This document shows, piece after piece, positions 1-4,287 of a DNA stretch of 5,494 nucleotides (within the stretch, counting starts at the first letter, position 1; the number at the start of each line of letters is the position of its first letter). The stretch lies in NCBI GenBank assembly GCA_016206585.1, contig JACQRE010000092.1, positions 1 through 5,494 of the forward strand, in the 5' to 3' direction. The notes under the pieces are model-generated. The model was not told the origin of the DNA and ran no database searches. It saw only the letters and a program-made list of their open reading frames with translations. Source of the stretch: Candidatus Omnitrophota bacterium. GTDB lineage: Bacteria > Omnitrophota > Gorgyraeia > Aquiviventales > Aquiviventaceae. The position numbers were made by a program, and so were the translations under genes.

Positions 1-877
1 AGTGGTATTCGTCCCAGCCGCGGGGCTCGATGGGGGCGGTGTGAATGATGAAGTTGTAGGCCGGGTTGGAGAGTGTCGCGCGGACCCGCACCAGCGTCTC
101 CTTGAGGATGCGGGCGAAGTCCATCATCGCCTCGGGGCCGATCTGGGCGAAGTCGGCGTGGTGCTCCTTCGGCAGGATCCAGATCTCGAACGGAAAGCCC
201 GCCATGAACGGGCAGAAGGCGATGAACGCGCGGTTCTCGCAGACGATCCGCTCCCCCTCCTGCAGCTCCTGCGCCATCATGTCGCAGTAGGGGCAGCGCT
301 CCCGGAACTCGAAGTACCGCTCCGCCCCCTTGAGCTCCTCGTAGACGCGCTTCGGGACGATGGGCAGTGCGATGAGCTGCGAGTGGGTGTGCTCGAGCGA
401 CGCGCCGGCCGAGAGCCCGAAGTTCTTGAAGATCAGCGTGTACTTGAGCCGCTTGTCGCCCCGCAGGTCGAGCGAGCGGACCTTGAACGCCTTGATGACC
501 TGCGTCAGCTCCTCGACGCTCAGGTCGGCCGTCTGGCGCTGGTGATCCGGCGTCTCCGCGATCACCTCGTGGGCGCCCACCCCGTTGCACATGTCGAAGA
601 CGCCCAGGCCGCGCCGGTCGAGCCCGCCCTCGATCTTCAGCGCCGGGAACTTGTTCGCCACGACGCGCAGCTGCCAGCCGGGGCTGTTCGGCGGGCCGCC
701 CGGCGGCCGCACCACGTAGATCTCCGGCGGGGTCATCGCCTCGTTTCCGTAGCAGAAGGGGCACTTGCTGGTCCCCATCGCATGAGACTCCACCTCGAAC
801 CCCTCGGGGCCCATCGGTCCGTCGGTCTCGATGATGTTCCACCGGCCGATCACCGGATCCTTCCGCAGCTCAGACAT
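1..877 (-). CDS. galT: Galactose-1-phosphate uridylyltransferase family protein, copy B (3' end cut by window edge)
   Basis: GalT-family nucleotidyltransferase of the HIT superfamily. The classical enzyme moves UMP between UDP-glucose and galactose-1-phosphate in the cytoplasm through a uridylyl-histidine intermediate. In view are 292 codons, ending at Tyr-His just where the family's conserved HWHIE is expected. The N-terminus reads ELRKDPVIGRW. Zinc-type ligands are C39 and C42 (CPFC), H112 (TPDH) and H163; a second pair is C195/C198 (CPYC). The active-site motif is HTHSQ at 163-167, so the nucleophile H165 and the following Gln are present. H279 (IIHTAP) fits the second metal site. The ATG at 875-877 has a GAGGA Shine-Dalgarno six bases upstream, and its start aligns with that of the neighbouring paralogue. 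It lies 132 bases downstream of copy A, across a repeat element, and may be co-transcribed with it. Family assignment is strong; the substrate is uncertain, since related proteins act on other sugar phosphates. Confidence 0.9.
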   Translation of the reverse strand, partial: MSELRKDPVIGRWNIIETDGPMGPEGFEVESHAMGTSKCPFCYGNEAMTPPEIYVVRPPGGPPNSPGWQLRVVANKFPALKIEGGLDRRGLGVFDMCNGVGAHEVIAETPDHQRQTADLSVEELTQVIKAFKVRSLDLRGDKRLKYTLIFKNFGLSAGASLEHTHSQLIALPIVPKRVYEELKGAERYFEFRERCPYCDMMAQELQEGERIVCENRAFIAFCPFMAGFPFEIWILPKEHHADFAQIGPEAMMDFARILKETLVRVRATLSNPAYNFIIHTAPIEPRGWDEYH

Positions 878-883
878 GAGAGT

Positions 884-888
884 TCCTC
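884..888 (-). promoter_or_regulatory. Ribosome binding site of galT copy B
   Basis: GAGGA on the minus strand, six bases before the ATG at 877. It is one of only two clear Shine-Dalgarno sequences in the window and supports this start. It lies just downstream, in the direction of transcription, of a short palindrome at 890-901. Confidence 0.7.
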
Positions 889-889
889 A

Positions 890-901
890 ACAACCAGTTG
901 T
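890..901. repeat. Short palindrome upstream of the galT copy B ribosome binding site
   Basis: ACAAC and GTTGT form a perfect 5-bp inverted repeat around a two-base centre. It sits between the heptamer element and the GAGGA of galT copy B. It could be a small operator half-site pair, but a palindrome this short can arise by chance and no regulator is identifiable. Confidence 0.3.
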
Positions 902-1003
902 CGTGGAACGTGTAACGTTTAACGTGTAACGGGAAGAACGCCGGAGCAGAAGCATTGGCTCTCGGTTGGACCACGTTACACGTTACACGTTTCACGTTAC
1001 ACG
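902..1003. repeat. Heptamer inverted-repeat element A (CGTGTAA units)
   Basis: Four contiguous 7-bp units of consensus CGTGTAA occupy 902-929 on the plus strand. Unit 1 has G for T at position 5 and unit 3 has T for G at position 4. Four units of the complementary form TTACACG occupy 976-1003, the third reading TTTCACG. The two 28-bp arms match at 25 of 28 positions as an inverted repeat around a 46-base spacer (930-975) that lacks the 7-bp rhythm. It fills most of the gap between the two galT genes. In RNA it could form a long imperfect hairpin, but no U-tract follows on either strand, so it is not a canonical intrinsic terminator. No transposase, target-site duplication or coding sequence is associated with it. 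Its function is unknown; alternatives are a dispersed repeat family, a protein-binding array or an mRNA-stabilising structure. Confidence 0.85.
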
Positions 1004-1009
1004 AAGGAA

Positions 1010-2074
1010 TCATTTGGTCTCTACGTGGACGGGCGCCTCGGTCTCTTCGACGGCTTCGCGGAGGTACTTCGCGGATTCCTCGGGTGGCGTGGGGTTGATG
1101 TAGAAACCGCTGCCCCACTCGAACCCGGCCACCCGCGTCAGGCGCGGGATGAGCTCAATGTGCCAGTGGTAATCGTCTTCGATCGTCTTCCACTTGGCCG
1201 ACCGCCCCCGCGGGCGCCGGAAGGGTGCCGTGTGCAGGAGCGCGTTATAGGGCGGATCGTCCAGCACCGACTTCAGGCGGCTGAGGACCTGCTTGGACAC
1301 GTGGGCGAGATCCGCGAGCTCCGCCGGCTGCATCTTGCCGAAGTCGCAGCTGTGCCGCTTGGGGACGATCCACAGCTCGAACGGAAAGCGCGACGCGAAG
1401 GGGCACAGCGCGATCAGGTGGCTGGATTCGATGACCACGCGGGTCTTGGCCTGGCGCTCCTGATCGAGGAGATCGCAGACCAGGCAGCGCTCCTTGTCCT
1501 CGAAATAGCGGCGCGTGCCGAGCAGCTCCTCCTTCACCCGCAGCGGCGTCACGGGGGTGGCGATCAGCTGCGACCGGCTGTGCTGGATGCGTCCGGCCCC
1601 GGCCGTCGCCCCGTAGTTCTTAAACCACAGAACGTACCGGAACCGGGGGTCCTGCTCCAAATCCGCCATGCGGGTCATCGCGGCGTGGAAGGAGGCGTGG
1701 AGCTGCTCGACGGACAGATCCGCCGCGTTGGCGACGTGCTCGGGCGTCTCGACGATCACCTCGTGCGCGCCGATGCCGTCCATCAGGTCGTACATGCCCT
1801 TGGCCCGCCGGTTGAGCTGCCCCTCGACGCGGAGCACCGGCTTGATGTTCGGCACCACGCGGACCTTCCAGCCCGGCCGGTTGGCGGCGGAGCCGCCGTC
1901 GCGGACCGCGAAGATCTCGGCGGCGGTCTCGCCCTCGCGCCCCTGGCAGAAGGGGCACGTCGTCTCCGGCGAGGGCTCCTCGTGGGCGGCGAGGAAATCG
2001 ACCGGCCGCTTGGCGCGCTCGGTGGCAATGATGACCCACCGGCCGATCAGCGGATCCTTCCGCAACTCAGGCAA
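1010..2074 (-). CDS. galT: Galactose-1-phosphate uridylyltransferase family protein, copy A, with the nucleophile His replaced by Arg
   Basis: A full-length 354-residue GalT-family protein and clear paralogue of the downstream gene (PELRKDPLIGRW against SELRKDPVIGRW; GAHEVI, ADLSVE and IIHTAP/LLHTAP blocks shared). Zinc-type ligands C40, C43, H113 and H165 are kept, as are C197/C200, H281 and the HWHIE pair H303/H305. The active-site motif, however, is HSRSQ at 165-169: Arg167 (codon CGG at 1576-1574) stands where GalT has the histidine that carries the UMP group. The preceding GAS is also altered, to GAG. By family knowledge this should abolish uridylyl transfer, so the protein may be non-catalytic, structural or regulatory, or may use another chemistry. 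The TTG start is preferred because it matches the paralogue's N-terminus and has GGAAGGAG six bases upstream. It overlaps the end of fmt by 8 bases, implying co-translation. Confidence 0.9.
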   Translation of the reverse strand: MPELRKDPLIGRWVIIATERAKRPVDFLAAHEEPSPETTCPFCQGREGETAAEIFAVRDGGSAANRPGWKVRVVPNIKPVLRVEGQLNRRAKGMYDLMDGIGAHEVIVETPEHVANAADLSVEQLHASFHAAMTRMADLEQDPRFRYVLWFKNYGATAGAGRIQHSRSQLIATPVTPLRVKEELLGTRRYFEDKERCLVCDLLDQERQAKTRVVIESSHLIALCPFASRFPFELWIVPKRHSCDFGKMQPAELADLAHVSKQVLSRLKSVLDDPPYNALLHTAPFRRPRGRSAKWKTIEDDYHWHIELIPRLTRVAGFEWGSGFYINPTPPEESAKYLREAVEETEAPVHVETK

Positions 2075-2984
2075 AGCGCTCTCCTTCCTTGATCGGATGG
2101 CCGGCCAAGAACTGTTTCACGGTCATGCGCCGTCCGCCTGACGGCTGAAGCTCTGCGATCTGCAGCACGCCCTGCCCTGTCGAGACCGCGAGGAGGCCGC
2201 CGTCCATTGCAACGACCGTCCCCGGCGGCGCCTGCGTCCCTGCGCACCCGGCGGCCGCGGACCAGATCTTCACGGTGTCGCCGCGCCACGCGGTGCTGGC
2301 CCCCGGCCAGGGGATCGTGGCGCGGACGATCCGCTCGATCGTCTCGGCCGGCGCGTTCCAGTCAATGCGCCCCTGCGCTTTCGTCAGCTTGGGGGCCAGG
2401 GTGGCCTGCGCCTCATCCTGGGGAGTAGAGACCGCCGTGCCGCGTTCAATCAACTCGAGGGCGCGCAGCAGGCACTGCGCGCCGAGCCCGGCCAGCCGCC
2501 GGGTCAGCGCATCGGCCGGCTCATGCGGCTCGATCGCCACCCGCTCCTGCACGACCATCTCGCCGGCGTCCAGCCGCTCATTGAGCCGGAAGATCGTCAT
2601 GCCGGTGACCGTGTCGCCGTTGAGCAGCGCCCACGCGACCGGGGCGGCCCCGCGGTACTTCGGCAGCAGCGAGGGATGGATGCCCAGCACCCCATGGGCC
2701 GGGTGCGCGAGGACGTCGCGCCGGATCAGCTGGCCGTACGCCACCGCCACGCCGGCCTGCGCCTGCACGTCCTCAACGGCTGACACGCTCAACCGCTCCG
2801 GCTGGGCCAGCGGAATGTTCAGCCGCAACGCCGCCTGCTTGACCGGCGAGGGCTCCAGCCGCAATCCCCGTCCCCGCGGCCGGTCCGGCTGCGTGACGCA
2901 CCGCACAATCGCATGGCCGCCCGATGCCAGCGCCTCGAGGCTCGGTACCGCGAACTCCGCCGTCCCGAAAAATACCACCCGCAT
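2067..2984 (-). CDS. fmt: Methionyl-tRNA formyltransferase with the catalytic Asn replaced by Gly
   Basis: Transfers a formyl group from 10-formyltetrahydrofolate to Met-tRNA(fMet) for translation initiation. It has 305 residues, close to the usual length. The N-terminal formyltransferase domain starts MRVVFFGTAEFAVPSL and contains TQPDRPRGRG with PSPVK (residues 31-48, the tRNA-contacting loop region). The catalytic block is GIHPSLLPKYRGAAP at 101-115, followed by LDAGEM with Asp139. The C-terminal domain covers roughly 200-305 and ends in GRRMTVKQFLAGHPI. His103 and Asp139 of the family's Asn-His-Asp triad are present, but the Asn (N106 in E. coli) is Gly101, codon GGC. The ATG at 2984-2982 is chosen because the conserved domain starts there; the longer in-frame ORF only adds non-conserved sequence overlapping def. 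The Shine-Dalgarno is weak. It follows def by 32 bases and overlaps galT copy A by 8. Orthology is very likely; activity with Gly101 is uncertain. Confidence 0.95.
   Translation of the reverse strand: MRVVFFGTAEFAVPSLEALASGGHAIVRCVTQPDRPRGRGLRLEPSPVKQAALRLNIPLAQPERLSVSAVEDVQAQAGVAVAYGQLIRRDVLAHPAHGVLGIHPSLLPKYRGAAPVAWALLNGDTVTGMTIFRLNERLDAGEMVVQERVAIEPHEPADALTRRLAGLGAQCLLRALELIERGTAVSTPQDEAQATLAPKLTKAQGRIDWNAPAETIERIVRATIPWPGASTAWRGDTVKIWSAAAGCAGTQAPPGTVVAMDGGLLAVSTGQGVLQIAELQPSGGRRMTVKQFLAGHPIKEGERFA
2081..2088 (-). promoter_or_regulatory. Ribosome binding site of galT copy A
   Basis: GGAAGGAG on the minus strand, six bases before the TTG codon at 2074-2072. It is strong and lies inside the last codons of fmt. 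It decides the unusual TTG start, which no nearby ATG competes with. Confidence 0.75.
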
Positions 2985-3016
2985 GCATCCCGTCCGGTTC
3001 CGTCGAGCCGCCGGAG

Positions 3017-3592
3017 CTAGCGCACCCTGGACGCGGCCAACGAAGCGTCCCGGCCCTTCGCGCCCGACGCCTGAGACGGAGGCACCGCCGCTCTCCGCGA
3101 GGCCGCGCGGGCGCGAACCCGACGGGTCACCCGCTGCCGGCGGAACCACGAGAGCCGGTCAATGAACAGCCGGCCGTGCAGATGGTCGAACTCGTGCTGC
3201 AGGACGATGGCGAGCAGCCCGTCCGCCTCCACTTCGACCGGCTTGCCGTCCAGATCCCAGCCGCTGAGACGGACGCGGGCCGCGCGCTTCACGCGCTCCC
3301 AGATCTCCGGCAGGCTCAGGCACCCCTCGACGACGCCGGCGCGCCCCGTGACCGCCTCCAGCACCGGGTTGACCAGGAGGACCTCACGGCCCCGCTGCTG
3401 CGTCGGGTTGGCGACGAAGACCTGGACGTCGCGGCCGATCTGGGGCGCGGCAAGGCCGATGCCGTCGTTGGCGTACATGGTGTCGATGAGATCGCGCGCA
3501 AGCCGCCGCAGGTCGTCGGAGAACTGGTCCACCGGCCTGGCGGGCGTGCGCAAGACCGGGTGCGGCTCCACGCACAAGGGATGGACGGCCAT
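3017..3592 (-). CDS. def: Peptide deformylase with basic C-terminal extension
   Basis: Metal-dependent cytoplasmic enzyme that removes the N-formyl group from nascent proteins at the ribosome, reversing the modification made through the adjacent fmt. All three family motifs are intact in the 191 residues: GIGLAAPQIG at 44-53, EGCLS at 89-93 and QHEFDHLHG at 132-140. Cys91, His133 and His137 are the metal ligands and Glu134 the catalytic base. After the metal site the chain follows the E. coli layout (GRLFIDRLSWFRRQRV), whose C-terminal helix contacts the ribosome. It then runs about 22 residues longer. Residues 151-191 hold 12 Arg and one Lys and are otherwise mostly Ala and Ser. The ATG at 3592-3590 starts six bases after the TPR gene's stop. 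No good Shine-Dalgarno is visible, so translation is probably coupled to the upstream gene. Confidence 0.96.
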   Translation of the reverse strand: MAVHPLCVEPHPVLRTPARPVDQFSDDLRRLARDLIDTMYANDGIGLAAPQIGRDVQVFVANPTQQRGREVLLVNPVLEAVTGRAGVVEGCLSLPEIWERVKRAARVRLSGWDLDGKPVEVEADGLLAIVLQHEFDHLHGRLFIDRLSWFRRQRVTRRVRARAASRRAAVPPSQASGAKGRDASLAASRVR

Positions 3593-3598
3593 TCGCGG

Positions 3599-4192
3599 TT
3601 ACGCGGCAAATCCTTTTTTGATCGTCCCCAGCGCATCGAGGTTGCGCAGGCTCTGCTGCGCTTCCAGGTCGCCGGGATGGAGATGGAGGATGCGCTCGAA
3701 GCACTGGCGCGCCTGGGTGTCGTGGCCGCGCTTCATGCCCAGCCGTGCCAGCTTGCGCAGGGCCCCCAGGTGATTCGGGTCGATGATGAGGAGCTCCTCG
3801 TACGTCTGCACCGCCGCGTCATCCAGGCTGGCCTGCGTCAGCGTCAGGGCCAGGCGCATGAGGAGCGAGCGCGAGCGCGGGGTCAGCCCCAGGAGCCATT
3901 CGTAGAGGTTGATGGCCTGGCGGGCCTTGCCCTGCAGCTGGGCCGCGATCGCCCACCACCGCACCGGGAGCGTCAGGAGGCCCATCCACGCCTGGGAGAG
4001 CGCGGAGGGCGGGTGCTGGGCGAACTGCTTCTGGATGGCGAGGCGCAGGTACCGGCGCGCCTCGGTGGCGTCGGGCGCGTGCTTGATGACGAAGGTCAGC
4101 AGGTCGACGGCGTACTCGTAGCAGCCCTGCGTGTAGGCCTGGATGCCCTTCTCGAAATAGGGCTGCAGGTCGGTGGGCACGGCCGAGGTCAT
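3599..4192 (-). CDS. Small tetratricopeptide-repeat protein of unknown partner
   Basis: I do not recognise an orthologue. The 197 residues look like a helical TPR scaffold. An N-terminal repeat spans about 11-44 (YFEKGIQAYTQGCYEYAVDL), a second about 90-120 (ARQAINLYEWLLGLTP), a third about 124-157 (DDAAVQTYEELLIIDPN) and a fourth about 158-188 (ARQCFERILHLHPGDLEA). Between repeats one and two, residues 65-86 are hydrophobic and Trp-rich (Trp69, Trp79, Trp80), perhaps a buried helix or membrane-associating segment. No signal peptide or catalytic motif is visible. TPR proteins typically mediate protein-protein contacts. It is placed between priA and def, with only six bases before def, so it should share the def-fmt transcript. 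The ATG at 4192-4190 has no Shine-Dalgarno; a possible extended -10 box just upstream would make its mRNA leaderless. Coding is well supported by the repeats; its function is unknown. Confidence 0.85.
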   Translation of the reverse strand: MTSAVPTDLQPYFEKGIQAYTQGCYEYAVDLLTFVIKHAPDATEARRYLRLAIQKQFAQHPPSALSQAWMGLLTLPVRWWAIAAQLQGKARQAINLYEWLLGLTPRSRSLLMRLALTLTQASLDDAAVQTYEELLIIDPNHLGALRKLARLGMKRGHDTQARQCFERILHLHPGDLEAQQSLRNLDALGTIKKGFAA

Positions 4193-4198
4193 TGCCGT

Positions 4199-4207
4199 AT
4201 CATAACA
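4199..4207 (-). promoter_or_regulatory. Possible extended -10 promoter for TPR-def-fmt-galT
   Basis: On the minus strand TG, one base, then TATGAT, matching the extended -10 consensus TGnTATAAT with one mismatch. Six bases separate it from the A of the TPR gene's ATG, so initiation at the usual distance would fall on or beside the start codon and give a leaderless mRNA, consistent with the missing Shine-Dalgarno. It lies in a short AT-rich patch within GC-rich DNA. No -35 match is seen at normal spacing; that region is occupied by the G-rich heptamer array. Sigma factor specificity in this organism is unknown. Confidence 0.4.
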
Positions 4208-4214
4208 TACCTAA

Positions 4215-4246
4215 GGGGGCAAGGGGCACGGGGCGTGGGGCGAGGG
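4215..4246 (+). other. G-quadruplex motif on the plus (template) strand
   Basis: Five runs of three to five G separated by exactly three bases each (CAA, CAC, CGT, CGA), a textbook G-quadruplex pattern with short uniform loops. The plus strand is the template for all genes here, so folding could block polymerase moving from priA towards the TPR gene. Folding is inferred from pattern only. Confidence 0.6.
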
Positions 4247-4284
4247 AGCCATGCCCACGCCCCCCGTCTCCTGCCCCCCGCCCC
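4216..4284. repeat. Heptamer inverted-repeat element B (GGGGCNN units)
   Basis: Plus-strand positions 4216-4243 are four contiguous 7-bp units GGGGCNN (NN = AA, AC, GT, GA), followed by GGG. The minus strand of 4257-4284 is again four units: GGGGCGG, GGGGCAG, a degenerate GAGACGG and GGGGCGT, followed by GGG at 4256-4254. Only seven bases (4247-4253) separate the arms. Including the trailing GGG, they match at 24 of 31 positions as an inverted repeat. A different register gives a perfect 10-bp stem, GGGGCGTGGG at 4230-4239 with its complement at 4254-4263. The element begins three bases after the priA stop and ends just upstream of the possible TPR promoter. No U-tract follows the stem, so it is not a canonical intrinsic terminator, though it could slow or stop polymerase leaving priA. 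Confidence 0.85.
4254..4284 (-). other. G-quadruplex motif on the minus (mRNA-sense) strand
   Basis: Reading the minus strand, G runs of four, six, six and three are separated by C, an eight-base stretch and CGT. This fits a G-quadruplex that could form in the RNA 3' of priA as well as in DNA. It would compete with the hairpin formed by pairing with the C-rich transcript of the facing array. Confidence 0.5.
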
Positions 4285-4287
4285 ATC

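Noticed and set aside
2..922. Plus-strand open frame opposite galT copy B
   Set aside because: It mirrors the conserved GalT frame and its end runs into the heptamer repeat. No domain is visible.
902..1003. Mobile element ends or a CRISPR array
   Set aside because: The units are only 7 bp and contiguous, without spacers between them. There is no transposase, target duplication or cas gene.
870..1118. Minus-strand 82-codon frame crossing the gap between the galT genes
   Set aside because: It overlaps the end of galT copy A in another frame and translates the heptamer repeat; no sign of real coding.
1025..2092. Plus-strand open frame of 355 codons opposite galT copy A
   Set aside because: It is the complement of a well-supported GalT gene, with low-complexity Arg/Leu/Gly-rich translation and no family motif.
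2985..3149. Longer N-terminal extension of fmt
   Set aside because: The extra 55 codons overlap def, show no conservation pattern, and the formyltransferase domain starts exactly at the ATG at 2984.
2275..3165. Plus-strand open frame of 296 codons opposite fmt
   Set aside because: Antisense shadow of fmt with Ser/Arg/Ala-rich translation and no motif.
4193..4215. -35 box paired with the TATGAT hexamer
   Set aside because: The nearest TTGCCC-like sequence would leave a spacer of only 12 bases, too short for a normal promoter; only an extended -10 is suggested.
4230..4263. Rho-independent terminator after priA
   Set aside because: A perfect 10-bp GC-rich stem exists, but no run of U follows it on the transcribed strand, so only a hairpin or repeat is called.
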